From positions 1 to 64,000 of the forward strand of contig NZ_JAAMFG010000035.1 of NCBI RefSeq assembly GCF_011064545.1: a stretch of 64,000 nucleotides of DNA. The letters run 5' to 3'. A program made the position numbers and the translations under genes. Each line of letters starts with the position of its first letter. The first letter of the stretch is position 1. This DNA comes from Wenzhouxiangella sp. XN24 (lineage in GTDB: Bacteria > Pseudomonadota > Gammaproteobacteria > Steroidobacterales > XN24). The notes beneath the pieces were generated by a model that did not search any database, had not been told where the DNA came from, and was given only the letters and a program-made list of their open reading frames with translations. Shown piece after piece: positions 35,693 through 46,397 of the stretch.

Positions 35693-37198
35693 TCATGCCG
35701 CCGGCAGTTGGCGATCGTCGAAGTCGCCGGCGCGCAGCAGCGTCGCGAGGGTCGCGATATCCCGGTCGAGCCGCCGGTCGCCACGCACGAAGGGCGCGCA
35801 GGCACGGATCCTGTCGTGCACGATCGTGAGCGGGGGCGTCGTGGCGAGAGGTCGCTGTTCGTCGATGGCGTGGGCCGCGGCCAGCAGTTCGATGGCCAGC
35901 ACCGTGGCCGTGTTGTCGCAGGCCGCGAGCAGCTTGTGGCCGGCCCACGGCGCCATGCTGACGTGGTCTTCCTGCCCGGCGGAGGTCGGAATGGTATCGA
36001 CGGAAGCAGGGTGCGCGAGCGTCTTGTTTTCCGAGGCGAGCGCCGCGGCGGTGACGTGGGCGATCATGAAGCCCGATTCGACGCCGGGCTCGCCGGTGAG
36101 AAACATGTTCAGGTTGGGATTGACCCGGCGCGCCAGCAGGTCGATGCGCCGCTCCGATATGTTCGCCAGTTCCGCCACGGCGATCGCCATGAAGTCGGCG
36201 ACGAAGCCGGCCGGCGCCGCATGGAAGTTGCCGCCCGACAGGACGTCGTCGCCGAACACCAGGGGGTTGTCCGACACGCCGTTGGCCTCGGCCTCCAGCA
36301 CGCCGCGCGCATGCCCGAGGGTCGCGTCGACCGCGCCGAGGACCTGCGGCATGCAGCGCACGGAATACGGATCCTGGACGCGGTCGCAGCTCTCGTGGCT
36401 GTTGTGTATTTCGCTGTCGGTGAGCAGGCGTCGGAAGCGCGCGGCGATCGCGCGCTGTGGCGCGAGCCGGCGGGCGGCATGGATGCGGTCGTCGAAGGGC
36501 GTGTAGCTGCCGGCCAGTCCCTCGACGCTGAGAGCTCCGGCGGTGATCGCCGTGCCCAACAGGTTCTCCGCCCGGAACAGTCCCTCGATCGCGAGCGTGG
36601 TGCTGAGCTGCGTGCCGTTGAGCAGCGCCAGGCCTTCCTTTGCCTCGAGTTGCACGGGCGCACAGCCGGCCGCCTGCATCACGTCCGCGCCCGCGAGTCG
36701 CGTCGTGCCCTGCATGGCTTCGCCTTCGCCGACCAGGGCCAGCGCGAGATGGGCGAGCGGGGCGAGATCCCCGGAGGCGCCCACCGAGCCACGCCCCGGA
36801 ATCAAGGGCAGGACGTCGGCATTGAGCATCGCGAGCAAGGCGTCCACCACCGCCGGGCGGATGCCGGACAGGCCGGCCGCGAGGCTGTTGGCCTTCAAGA
36901 GCATCATGCGGCGCACGAGTCCGGGCGCCAGCGGCGTGCCGGTTCCGCATGCGTGGCTGCGCACCAGGTTGTACTGCAGTTGCGCGAGCTGGGAGGTCGA
37001 TATTCGCCGGTTGGCGAATGCCCCGAAGCCGGTATTGATGCCGTAGCTCACGCGGTCGGTAGCGACCACGCGCTGCACCGCGGCCACGCTGCTCTCCATG
37101 CGCGCACGCGCCGCGTCGGCCAGCGCCACGGGTCCCGGCGCGGCTTCCCAGTCGCGCAGCGCATCGAGGGTCAGTCCCCCTTCATCGAGCAGCAGCAT
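35693..37198 (-). CDS. hutH: Histidine ammonia-lyase
   Basis: This 501-residue enzyme starts histidine degradation by eliminating ammonia to give urocanate. It contains the Ala-Ser-Gly triad (GSVGASGDLAPLAHLAL, about residue 140) that cyclises to the MIO cofactor. Also present are YGINTGFGAFAN, LNGTQLST, QDPYSVRCMPQVLGA, FGDDVLSGGNFHAAP and SAGQEDHVSMAP. The start is the ATG at 37198, with GGAG nine bases before it. A GTG at 37219 overlaps the hutI stop (GTGA) but has no ribosome binding site. Transcribed after hutI as one unit. Confidence 0.96.
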   Translation of the reverse strand: MLLLDEGGLTLDALRDWEAAPGPVALADAARARMESSVAAVQRVVATDRVSYGINTGFGAFANRRISTSQLAQLQYNLVRSHACGTGTPLAPGLVRRMMLLKANSLAAGLSGIRPAVVDALLAMLNADVLPLIPGRGSVGASGDLAPLAHLALALVGEGEAMQGTTRLAGADVMQAAGCAPVQLEAKEGLALLNGTQLSTTLAIEGLFRAENLLGTAITAGALSVEGLAGSYTPFDDRIHAARRLAPQRAIAARFRRLLTDSEIHNSHESCDRVQDPYSVRCMPQVLGAVDATLGHARGVLEAEANGVSDNPLVFGDDVLSGGNFHAAPAGFVADFMAIAVAELANISERRIDLLARRVNPNLNMFLTGEPGVESGFMIAHVTAAALASENKTLAHPASVDTIPTSAGQEDHVSMAPWAGHKLLAACDNTATVLAIELLAAAHAIDEQRPLATTPPLTIVHDRIRACAPFVRGDRRLDRDIATLATLLRAGDFDDRQLPAA

Positions 37199-37215
37199 GG
37201 GCGGCTTCTCCGTGG

Positions 37216-38382
37216 TCACAGGCGATGCCCCCCGATGTAGACCGCGTCGGGAAGCAGGCCGCCCAGTTGATAAGCCAGCACCGCCGGGCGGTCGATGCGC
37301 CAGGCGCTGAAATCGGCCGGCCGACCGGGAGCGAGCACGCCGGTATCGGCGCCGAGCGCCCGTGCCGCATGCCGCGTCACGCCGGCGAGGGCCTCGGCCG
37401 GCGTGAGGCCGAACAGCACGACGCTCATGTGCAGCGCGGCCAGGAGGCTCACCAGCGGCGAGGTGCCCGGGTTGGCATCGCTCGCCACGGCCATGGGCAC
37501 GCCGGCCGCGCGCAACAGCGCCACGGGAGGACGGTGCGTCTCGCGGAGGCAGTAGAACGCCCCGGGCAGCAGCACCGCGACCGCGTCGCTCGCAGCCATC
37601 GCCGCGACCGCGGCGGCGTCGGCATGCTCGAGGTGATCGCAGGAACGCGCGCCCAGTGCGCAGGCTGCGGCGGTCGCGCCGGCATCCGAGAACTGGCCCG
37701 TATGCGCGCGCAGCGCGAAGCCATGGTCCCGGGCGGCGGCGAACAGTCGCGCCATGTCGGGGATCGAGAAGGCGATCTCCTCGACATAGATGTCCACCGC
37801 ATCGGCGAGGCCCTCGGCGGCGATGGCCGGCAACATCACCTCGATGACTTCGTCGAGGTATTCGTTGCGGTCGCGCCCGGCCGGGACCGTGTGGGCGCCG
37901 AGGAAGGTCGCCTGGATGCGTAGCGGCTGCTCGCGCCCGAGACGCCGGATGACGCGCAGCATCTTGAGTTCGCTGTCGGTATCCAGGCCGTAGCCGCTCT
38001 TGATCTCGACCTGGGTGACGCCTTCCCGGGCGAGCGCGCGCAGCCTCGGGAGGGCGAGGGCGACAAGGGTCTCCTCGTCCGCGGCCCGCAGTGCGCGCAC
38101 CGTCGCGAGGATCCCTCCGCCCTCGCGTGCGGTCGCCGCGTAATCGGCCCCCGACTGGCGTTGTGCGAACTCCGCGGACCGATCGCCCGCCCACACGAGG
38201 TGGGTATGGCAATCGACGAATCCCGGCATCACCACGCGCCCGTCGAGATCGATCCGTTGCGTGGCCGGCGTGTCCACCCCGAGCGATACGATCCGCCCGT
38301 CGGCCACGGCAAAGCAGTCCGCCGCCGCTTCGCCATCGGCCTTCGGGTAGACTTTCGCGTTATGGAAAAACTGGTCAGCCAT
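37216..38382 (-). CDS. hutI: Imidazolonepropionase
   Basis: This 388-residue amidohydrolase carries out step 3, hydrolysing imidazolonepropionate to formiminoglutamate with a bound divalent metal. Motifs are GFVDCHTHLVWAGDRS (HxH metal site and substrate arginine), KSGYGLD, FLGAHTVPAGR, LRAHTGQFSDAGAT, CDHLEHAD and VASDANPGTSP. E. coli has no counterpart, while the Pseudomonas and Bacillus enzymes are about 400-420 residues, so it is of normal size. The ATG at 38382 lies in a palindromic CCATGG shared with the opposite strand, face to face with hutF. Confidence 0.95.
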   Translation of the reverse strand: MADQFFHNAKVYPKADGEAAADCFAVADGRIVSLGVDTPATQRIDLDGRVVMPGFVDCHTHLVWAGDRSAEFAQRQSGADYAATAREGGGILATVRALRAADEETLVALALPRLRALAREGVTQVEIKSGYGLDTDSELKMLRVIRRLGREQPLRIQATFLGAHTVPAGRDRNEYLDEVIEVMLPAIAAEGLADAVDIYVEEIAFSIPDMARLFAAARDHGFALRAHTGQFSDAGATAAACALGARSCDHLEHADAAAVAAMAASDAVAVLLPGAFYCLRETHRPPVALLRAAGVPMAVASDANPGTSPLVSLLAALHMSVVLFGLTPAEALAGVTRHAARALGADTGVLAPGRPADFSAWRIDRPAVLAYQLGGLLPDAVYIGGHRL

Positions 38383-38413
38383 GGAGGGTCCGGTAACAAA
38401 GGCCCGCACGAAA

Positions 38414-39742
38414 ATGTCGCGTGAACTCAACTTCGAACATATTCTCACGCCGGCCGGCATCGAGCGCCACCGCCGGCTGAGCATCGACGGCGACGGCCGG
38501 ATCACGGCGATCGAGCCCTCGGCCCCCGGCGCTGCATTCGACGGCTGGCTGGCGTTGCCCGGCATGCCGAGCGCCCACAGCCACGCGTTCCAGCGCGGCC
38601 TCGCCGGTTACGGCGAAGCCAGGCAAGGGGAGGACTCGTTCTGGAGCTGGCGAGATTCCATGTACCGGCTCGCCGCCGGCCTGGACCCGGACACGCTGTA
38701 CGAGCTCTGCTGGCACACCTACCGGGAAATGCTGGCCGCCGGCTACACCTCGGTTGCGGAGTTCCATTACCTTCATCGTCGCCGCGACGGAGAGCGGGCC
38801 ACGGAGTGCGTCGACGCGGTGATCCGCGCCGCCACCGATGCCGGCATGCGCCAGTCCTTCATCCCGGTTTTCTACCAGCGCGGCGGATTCGATGCGCCGG
38901 CCGGACCCGCGCAGGCGCGCTTCCTGCACCGGGACGCGGAAGATTTTCTCACGCTCGTCGCGATGTACCAGCGCCATTGCGGCGGGGTGGCGGCGCACTC
39001 GCTGCGCGCGGTGCCGGCGGACATGATCGAGGACATGGTGCTGGGTGCGGCCGAACTGCTCGGTCCGTCGGCGCCCGTTCATTTGCACATCGCGGAACAG
39101 CCGGCGGAGGTGGCGGCCTGTGTCGCGGCCACGGGCCGCCGGCCGGTCGAGCTGCTGGCCGAGACCGTGGAGCTCGGGCCGCACTGGAGCCTGGTGCACG
39201 CCACGCACACGGATCATGCCGAGCAGGCGCTCATCCGCGCGAGCGGCGCGACCGTCGTGCTGTGTCCGCTCACCGAGGGCTACCTGGGCGACGGCATGTT
39301 CCCGGCCGCCGAGTTCGCGGCCGCGGGCGGGCGCATCGCGATCGGCTCCGACAGCAACGTGCGCATCGATGCCGTGGAGGAACTGCGCTGGCTGGAATAC
39401 GGGCAGCGACTGTCGACCGGTCGGCGCGGTTGTTTCGCGAACGCCGAGGGTCTCGGGGCCGCCCTCTGGGGGCGGCTCGCCGCCGGGGGTGCCGCGCCGC
39501 TGGGCCTGCCGGTCGGCGCGCTCCAGGTCGGCAGCTATGCCGACGTCGTGACCGTCGATGCGGGCGCCATGTTGTTCGCCGGCTGCGACGGTCCCCATGC
39601 CGTGCTCGATGCGCTGATTACGGCCGGCGACGGGCGGGCCATCGACCAGGTCTGGGTCGGCGGGCGGCGGCACGTTCCGCTGGAAGGCGGGGAATTCGGT
39701 CCGGCCCTGCGCCGCATCATGGCGCCCGGCGAGGGCGCGTGA
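38414..39742 (+). CDS. hutF: Formimidoylglutamate deiminase
   Basis: This 442-residue amidohydrolase is step 4 of the five-step route, releasing ammonia from N-formimidoyl-L-glutamate to give N-formylglutamate. The metal site is SAHSHAFQRGLAGYGE, followed by SVAEFHYLH, FYQRGGFD, HLHIAEQPAE, HATHTDH and IGSDSNVRID. The ATG at 38414 is chosen as the family-like N-terminus; an in-frame ATG at 38381 overlaps the hutI start and cannot be ruled out, and neither has a strong ribosome binding site. It overlaps hutG by 4 bases (GTGA). Confidence 0.93.
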   Translation: MSRELNFEHILTPAGIERHRRLSIDGDGRITAIEPSAPGAAFDGWLALPGMPSAHSHAFQRGLAGYGEARQGEDSFWSWRDSMYRLAAGLDPDTLYELCWHTYREMLAAGYTSVAEFHYLHRRRDGERATECVDAVIRAATDAGMRQSFIPVFYQRGGFDAPAGPAQARFLHRDAEDFLTLVAMYQRHCGGVAAHSLRAVPADMIEDMVLGAAELLGPSAPVHLHIAEQPAEVAACVAATGRRPVELLAETVELGPHWSLVHATHTDHAEQALIRASGATVVLCPLTEGYLGDGMFPAAEFAAAGGRIAIGSDSNVRIDAVEELRWLEYGQRLSTGRRGCFANAEGLGAALWGRLAAGGAAPLGLPVGALQVGSYADVVTVDAGAMLFAGCDGPHAVLDALITAGDGRAIDQVWVGGRRHVPLEGGEFGPALRRIMAPGEGA

Positions 39743-40566
39743 ACGCGCCACAGGACGCTGCCGCGCAGGACAGTGCGGCGCCGTACGGCCTGCGTCGGCC
39801 GACTGCGGCGCCGCTGCCTCTCGTCGTGAGCATTCCCCACACAGGGACCTGGATGCCGGAGTCGGTGCGCGCCGCCCTGGCCTCGCCCGCCATGCACGCG
39901 CAGCCGATGACCGACTGGCACCTGCATCGACTTTACGAATTCCTGCCCGCGCTGGGTGCGACGACGATCTTTGCGACGGTGAGTCGCTTCGTCATGGATC
40001 TCAACCGGCCGCCGCGGCCCCGGCCGCTGTATCCCGGCCGCTTCGAGACCGGGCTGGTGCCGCTGGAAACCTTCCATGGCGAGCCCGTGTTCGCCGCGCC
40101 GCCCGAGGCCGGGGAGGTGGAGGCCCGACGCCTCGCGTGGCATGCGCCCTACCACGCGCAGCTGGCGGCACTGCTCGAGGAGACGCGGACGCGCTTCGGA
40201 CGGGTCGTGCTGCTGGACGCACACAGCGTCGCGTCGGTGCCGAATCGCCTGCACGGCGCCCTGGACGACGAGATCTACCTCGGGGATCGCGACGGCCGGT
40301 CCTGCGGTCGGTGGTTGCGTGACCTGCTGCAGGGGGCGTTTGCCGCCGAGGGTTTCCGCGTCGCGCTCAACGCACCCTACAAGGGCGGTTACATCACCGA
40401 CCATTACGGCGCCGAGCCGGGCGTGGAGGCGCTGCAGATCGAGATGGCGCAGCGCGTCTACATGGACGAGGACGACCCGGCCGGAGGGCCGGATCATCCT
40501 CGCTTCGCCGCAGCGCAACAGCGGCTGCTGCGCGTGTTTGGCGTCCTGGCGGCGGCTATTTCTTGA
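39739..40566 (+). CDS. hutG: N-formylglutamate deformylase
   Basis: This 275-residue zinc hydrolase makes glutamate and formate, the last step of the route. VVSIPHTGTWMPESVRA, the DWHLHRLY segment, VMDLNRPP, LLDAHSVAS and KGGYITDHYG are characteristic of the N-formylglutamate amidohydrolase family. It starts with GTG inside the last codons of hutF. Its 3' end overlaps the convergent methyltransferase gene by 11 bases. Together with HutF it shows that this organism uses the formylglutamate branch rather than direct formamide release. Confidence 0.94.
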   Translation: MNAPQDAAAQDSAAPYGLRRPTAAPLPLVVSIPHTGTWMPESVRAALASPAMHAQPMTDWHLHRLYEFLPALGATTIFATVSRFVMDLNRPPRPRPLYPGRFETGLVPLETFHGEPVFAAPPEAGEVEARRLAWHAPYHAQLAALLEETRTRFGRVVLLDAHSVASVPNRLHGALDDEIYLGDRDGRSCGRWLRDLLQGAFAAEGFRVALNAPYKGGYITDHYGAEPGVEALQIEMAQRVYMDEDDPAGGPDHPRFAAAQQRLLRVFGVLAAAIS

Positions 40567-41365
40567 CGAAACGCAGGGTCATGCGATCGCTTTCGCCGAT
40601 CGCTGTGTATTTCTCGCGATCCTCGTCGCCGTGTCGCAGCGTGGGAGGCAGTGCCCAGACGCCGCCGGGATGATCCGCGGTGTCGCGCGGGTTCGCGTTG
40701 ATCTCCGACATGGCCTCCAGCTCGAAACCCGCGGCCTCGACCTGTTCGATCACCCACGCCTGCGGCAGGTACGCCGAGTCCTTGCCTGCCTCGGGATCGC
40801 TGCCCTCGGGCGCGCGATGCTGCACGACGCCGAACGTGCCGCCCGGCTTCAATACGGCATGGGCGTCGGCCAGGAAGGCCTCCAGGTTGCCCTGGCGCAG
40901 CAGGCCGTGGAGATTGCGGAAGGTCAGCACGAGGTCCGCGCTGCCGGCCGGCGCCAGCCCGCCCGGGGCGCCCGGCAAGTAGCCGGTGACCTCGACCTCG
41001 TCGTAGATCTCGGGTGCGGCCGCCAGCTTGGCGAGGAACTGGGCGCGGACCCGCTGCATGTATTCGACCGTGGTGTCGGCGGGAAAGTGCGCTGCGACGA
41101 GCTTGCCGTGGCCCCGCACGGCCGGCGCCAGGATCTCCGTGTACCAGCCGCCTCCCGGGGAGACCTCGACGATCGTGAGACCCTGGTCGAAGCCGAAGAA
41201 TTCCAGCGTCTCCTGCGGATTGCGGGCCTCGTCACGCGCCACGTTGGCCGGTGCGCGATGTGCCCCGTCGATGGCCTTGGCGAGGGCGTCGTGGTCGTGG
41301 GCGTTCGCGGGCAGGGCCACCAGCCCGGCGGCCAGCAGGGCGGTCGAGAAAATCCATGACTTCAT
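40556..41365 (-). CDS. Secreted class I SAM-dependent methyltransferase-like protein
   Basis: This 269-residue protein has a clear signal peptide (MKSWIFSTALLAAGLVALPANA, cleavage near residue 22) followed by HDHDALAKAIDG. The rest resembles a class I methyltransferase fold: LTIVEVSPGGGWYTEILAP for SAM motif I, SADLVLTFRNLHG and LKPGGTFGVVQH. S-adenosylmethionine is not expected in the periplasm, so the family's true activity is uncertain. Proteins of this kind are known from several proteobacteria. It is convergent with hutG and has no co-transcribed neighbour. Confidence 0.8.
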   Translation of the reverse strand: MKSWIFSTALLAAGLVALPANAHDHDALAKAIDGAHRAPANVARDEARNPQETLEFFGFDQGLTIVEVSPGGGWYTEILAPAVRGHGKLVAAHFPADTTVEYMQRVRAQFLAKLAAAPEIYDEVEVTGYLPGAPGGLAPAGSADLVLTFRNLHGLLRQGNLEAFLADAHAVLKPGGTFGVVQHRAPEGSDPEAGKDSAYLPQAWVIEQVEAAGFELEAMSEINANPRDTADHPGGVWALPPTLRHGDEDREKYTAIGESDRMTLRFVKK

Positions 41366-41483
41366 TGATCGGTCTCCCGGAAAAAGGGTGCGCGTGTGAA
41401 GGCCGGAACTATAGCAACTGCGGAGCGGATTGGCGCCTTCGGCACTTGTGTTCGCGCGTACTTACGTGGAAGATTCGCCGCCC

Positions 41484-42224
41484 ATGGCTATCGAAAAATT
41501 CCCCGTCCGCTTCGCCTGGCGCCGCATGGCGACCCCGCATGTCATGCACCTGGCGTTTCGCCGCAGCGACGAAACGCCGCTCGATTTCGTCCCGGGCCAG
41601 TTCCTCAACCTGCATTTCGACACGGCCACCGGCAGCACGCATCGCAGCTACAGCATCGCCAATCCGCCCGACGCGGACGGCCTGCTGGAGATCGCCATGT
41701 CTCCCGTCGCGGGTGGCCTGGCGACCGATGTGCTCGGCACGCTCGAGCCCGGCCAGGAACTGCTGGCGAGCGGTCCCTTCGGGCGCTTCGTGCTGCGGGA
41801 AGAGCCGCCCTGCCGCTACCTGCTGGTCGGCACCGGCACCGGCATCACGCCGTACCGCTCGATGTTGCCGCTGATCCGGGAACGCCTGGGTGAAGGTTGC
41901 CGTTTCCATGTCGCGTTGGGCGTGTGGCGCCGCGAGGAGCTGCTGTTCGGCGATGATTTCCTGCGCGTCGCCGAGGACAGCCCCGGTTTCGAGTTCACGG
42001 CCTGCTACAGCCGCGAGTTCCCGGAGCAGCCGGAAGCCTGGGAGCATGCGGGCTACGTGCAGACCCTGTTCAGCAGCTTGGAACTCGATCCGGCTGCCGA
42101 CACCGTCTACCTTTGCGGCAATCCGGGGATGATCGACGAGTCGGTCGAGATCCTGAAAGCCATGGATTTCACGCTCAAGCAGCTGCGCCGGGAGAAATAC
42201 GTCTCCGCCCGCCCGGCGGCCTGA
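41484..42224 (+). CDS. Ferredoxin/flavodoxin-NADP+ reductase
   Basis: This 246-residue FAD enzyme transfers electrons between NADPH and ferredoxin or flavodoxin. FAD-binding RSYSIAN (about 55-61), the NADP-binding GTGTGITPYRSML (about 115-127), and VYLCGNPGMIDE near the C-terminus match the Fpr family (E. coli Fpr has 248). The ATG at 41484 is preceded by GGAAGA. The C-terminus ends EKYVSARPAA rather than an aromatic residue, which differs from E. coli Fpr (Trp). It is convergent with ettA. Confidence 0.9.
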   Translation: MAIEKFPVRFAWRRMATPHVMHLAFRRSDETPLDFVPGQFLNLHFDTATGSTHRSYSIANPPDADGLLEIAMSPVAGGLATDVLGTLEPGQELLASGPFGRFVLREEPPCRYLLVGTGTGITPYRSMLPLIRERLGEGCRFHVALGVWRREELLFGDDFLRVAEDSPGFEFTACYSREFPEQPEAWEHAGYVQTLFSSLELDPAADTVYLCGNPGMIDESVEILKAMDFTLKQLRREKYVSARPAA

Positions 42225-42264
42225 GCGACGCGCCCCCGGGCCGCCGCCGCGCTCTCATGCGCTC

Positions 42265-43929
42265 TCAGATGATCTTCTTGTAGCGCAGCCGGTGCGGCTG
42301 CGCCGCTTCCTCGCCCTTGCGCCGCTTCAGGTCGGCCTCGTACTCCGCGTAATTGCCCTCGAAGAACACGACCTCGCTGTTACCCTCGAAGGCCAGCATG
42401 TGCGTCGCGATGCGATCGAGGAACCAGCGGTCATGGGAAATCACGACCACGCTGCCGGGGAATTCCAGCAAGGCTTCCTCGAGCGCGCGCAGCGTCTCCA
42501 CGTCGAGATCATTGGTCGGCTCGTCGAGCAGCAGCAGGTTGCCGCCGGCGCGCAGCACCTTGGCGAGGTGCACGCGGTTGCGCTCGCCGCCCGACAGGTT
42601 GCCGATCTTCTGCTGCTGGTCGGGGCCCTTGAAATTGAAGCGTCCCACGTAGGCGCGTGACGGGGTCTCGTAGCTGCCGACGCGGATGATGTCCTGGCCG
42701 TCGGAAATCTCCTCCCAGACGGTCTTGTCCGGGTCCAGCGAGTCACGGCTCTGGTCCACGTAGGCGAGTTCCACCGTCGGCCCGCGCTTGATCTCGCCGC
42801 CGTCGGGCTGTTCGTCGCCGATGATCATGCGAAACAGCGTGGTCTTGCCGGCGCCGTTCGGCCCGATCACGCCGACGATGGCGCCCTTGGGCAGCTCGAA
42901 GGAGAGATCGTCGAACAGCAGGCGGTCGCCGAAACCCTTCTTCAGCGCGCGCGCCTCGATGACCTGGTCGCCGAGGCGGGGGCCCGGCGGGATGTAGATC
43001 TCGTTAGTCTCGTTACGCTGCTGGTAGTCGCGCGACGACAGTTCCTCGAATCGCGCCATGCGGGCCTTGCTCTTGGCCCGGCGGCCCTTGGGGTTGGTCC
43101 GCACCCATTCCAGTTCCTGCTTCATGGCCTTGACGCGCGCAGCCTCGCCCTTGGCTTCCTGCTCCAGGCGCGCCTCTTTCTGTTCCAGCCACGAGGAATA
43201 GTTGCCTTTCCACGGGATCCCGTGGCCGCGGTCGAGCTCCAGGATCCAGCCGGCGACGTTGTCGAGGAAATACCGGTCATGGGTCACGGCGATCACCGTG
43301 CCGGAGTAGTCGTGCAGGAAATGCTCCAGCCAGGCCACCGACTCGGCGTCCAGGTGATTGGTGGGCTCGTCCAGCAACAGCATGTCCGGACGCGACAACA
43401 GCAGGCGGCACAGTGCGACCCGGCGCCGCTCGCCGCCGGACAGGCGCGTGACGTCGGCGTCCCACGGCGGCAGGCGCAGCGCGTCGGCGGCGATTTCCAT
43501 GGTGCGTTCCGCCGAGTGGCCGCCGGCGGCCTGCAGCAGGTTCTCCAGCTCGGCCTGCTCCTTGGCCAGCGCATCGAAATCGGCATCCGGCTCGGCATAG
43601 GCGGCATAGATCTCGTCCAGCCGGGACTGCGCACCCTTCACGTCGCCCAGCGCGTCCTCGACGTTGCCCCGCACGTCCTTGGCGGGATCGAGCTGCGGCT
43701 CCTGCTCGAGATAACCGATGCGGATTCCGGGCTGCGGACGCGCTTCGCCCTCGAACTCCTGGTCCTTGCCCGCCATGATGCGCAGCAGGGTGGACTTGCC
43801 CGAGCCGTTCAGGCCGAGCACGCCGATCTTCGCGCCGGGATAAAAAGACAGGGAAATGTCGCGCAGGATGAACCGCTTGGGCGGGACGATCTTGGCGACG
43901 CGGTTCATCGTGTAGATGTACTGCGCCAT
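42265..43929 (-). CDS. ettA: Energy-dependent translational throttle protein EttA (ABC-F)
   Basis: This 554-residue cytoplasmic ABC-F ATPase works on the ribosome and gates the move into elongation according to ATP level. It has two ABC cassettes (Walker [10 protein letters not shown] near residue 39 and GPNGAGKTT near 350; signatures [13 protein letters not shown] and [13 protein letters not shown]; Walker [12 protein letters not shown] and [11 protein letters not shown]). A long charged linker with the ribosome-contact arm lies between them ([19 protein letters not shown]). Length equals E. coli EttA (555). It is divergent from the deacetylase-like gene; TTGACA on the minus strand at 44010-44015 is a possible -35. 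Confidence 0.96.
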   Translation of the reverse strand: MAQYIYTMNRVAKIVPPKRFILRDISLSFYPGAKIGVLGLNGSGKSTLLRIMAGKDQEFEGEARPQPGIRIGYLEQEPQLDPAKDVRGNVEDALGDVKGAQSRLDEIYAAYAEPDADFDALAKEQAELENLLQAAGGHSAERTMEIAADALRLPPWDADVTRLSGGERRRVALCRLLLSRPDMLLLDEPTNHLDAESVAWLEHFLHDYSGTVIAVTHDRYFLDNVAGWILELDRGHGIPWKGNYSSWLEQKEARLEQEAKGEAARVKAMKQELEWVRTNPKGRRAKSKARMARFEELSSRDYQQRNETNEIYIPPGPRLGDQVIEARALKKGFGDRLLFDDLSFELPKGAIVGVIGPNGAGKTTLFRMIIGDEQPDGGEIKRGPTVELAYVDQSRDSLDPDKTVWEEISDGQDIIRVGSYETPSRAYVGRFNFKGPDQQQKIGNLSGGERNRVHLAKVLRAGGNLLLLDEPTNDLDVETLRALEEALLEFPGSVVVISHDRWFLDRIATHMLAFEGNSEVVFFEGNYAEYEADLKRRKGEEAAQPHRLRYKKII

Positions 43930-44062
43930 GAGGTCTCGTTCTGGAAGTTGTTGCCGGGCGCGGCATTATGCGGCACGCGGGCCGCTGCGGGAAATCTGCC
44001 CCGCGGGCGTGTCAACTTGCGCGCGGCTGGTTTATCCTCGCGGCACGGCCATTGATCACGGA

Positions 44063-45040
44063 GTGCCGGTGTTTCTGAAGCGCAAGAACAAGGGCGAGTT
44101 GCGGGTGCTGGCGGGGGAGTCGATCGCCGAATACGGCTTCGGCGACGGGCATCCCTTCGGGCGTGACCGCCACGAGGTCTTCTTGCGCAGCCTGCGGGAG
44201 CGGGATCTCGAGAACCGCGTCTGGATCGAGGATCCGGAGCGCCCCGCCACCCGGGCGGAGCTCGAGCTGTTTCACACCACGCGGCACGTGCGCTTCATCG
44301 AGCGCATGTCGATCGAGGGAATCGGCTTCCTGGACGAAGGCGATACCCCCGCGTTCCCGGGCGTCTACCACACCGCTGCGAACGTCGTCGGCGCCACGCT
44401 GCACGCCGGCGAACTGCTGGCCACCGGCGAGGCCCGCCGGGTGTTCATCCCCATCGCCGGCCTGCACCATGCGGCGCGTGACAAGACCTCGGGTTTCTGC
44501 GTGTTCAACGATATCGGCGTGCTGGTCGAGAACCTGCGCAAGCGCCACGGGATCCAGCGGATCGCCTACGTGGACATCGATGCGCACCACGGCGACGGCG
44601 TCTATTACGGTTTCGCCTCGGACCCGGACCTGGTGTTCGTCGACATCCACGAGGACGGACGCTTCCTGTTCCCCGGCACCGGTCACCGGGAGGAAGTCGG
44701 CATCGGGCCGGCGGAGGGGCGCAAGCTCAATATCCCGCTGCATCCGGGCGCCGGGGACGAGGAGTTCAACGCGGCCTGGGAAGAGTGCGAGGCTTTTCTC
44801 GCGGCGGCCCGCCCCGAGTTCTACATCCTGGCGGCCGGGGCGGACAGCCTGGCCGGCGATCCGCTCACGCACCTGCAATACAGCGAGGGCGCCCACGGCC
44901 GGGCGGCCCGGGCCGTCTGCCGGCTCGCCGACGACCATGCACAGGGCCGCGTGCTGGCGCTCGGGGCCGGCGGCTACAACCGCCGCAACGTCGCCGCGGC
45001 CTGGAGCCGCGTGGTCGCGGAGTTCGCCGACAGCCTTTAG
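44063..45040 (+). CDS. Histone-deacetylase-fold amidohydrolase (AcuC/HdaH type)
   Basis: This 325-residue zinc-dependent deacetylase-like enzyme has a metal site and general bases in AGLHHAARDKTSGFCVFND, VDIDAHHGDGVYYG and AAGADSLAGDPL. FPGTGHREEVG and LALGAGGYN complete the family signature. Bacterial members deacetylate acetoin-related proteins, polyamines or acyl-lysine. There is no ATG near the start: GTG at 44063 or at 44069 are candidates, and the latter has GGAG five bases before it. The gene precedes glyA by 68 bases. Confidence 0.87.
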   Translation: MPVFLKRKNKGELRVLAGESIAEYGFGDGHPFGRDRHEVFLRSLRERDLENRVWIEDPERPATRAELELFHTTRHVRFIERMSIEGIGFLDEGDTPAFPGVYHTAANVVGATLHAGELLATGEARRVFIPIAGLHHAARDKTSGFCVFNDIGVLVENLRKRHGIQRIAYVDIDAHHGDGVYYGFASDPDLVFVDIHEDGRFLFPGTGHREEVGIGPAEGRKLNIPLHPGAGDEEFNAAWEECEAFLAAARPEFYILAAGADSLAGDPLTHLQYSEGAHGRAARAVCRLADDHAQGRVLALGAGGYNRRNVAAAWSRVVAEFADSL

Positions 45041-45107
45041 TCGCGGCCCGAGGCGGTGATGGGGTTAAAATGGCTTTTTGGCCGTCTACGCCCGGAGTGC
45101 CCCGCCG

Positions 45108-46361
<1,254 letters not shown>

Positions 46362-46397
46362 GTCGGCCGGCAGGGCCGCGCCGCGCCCGGAGGCAAG

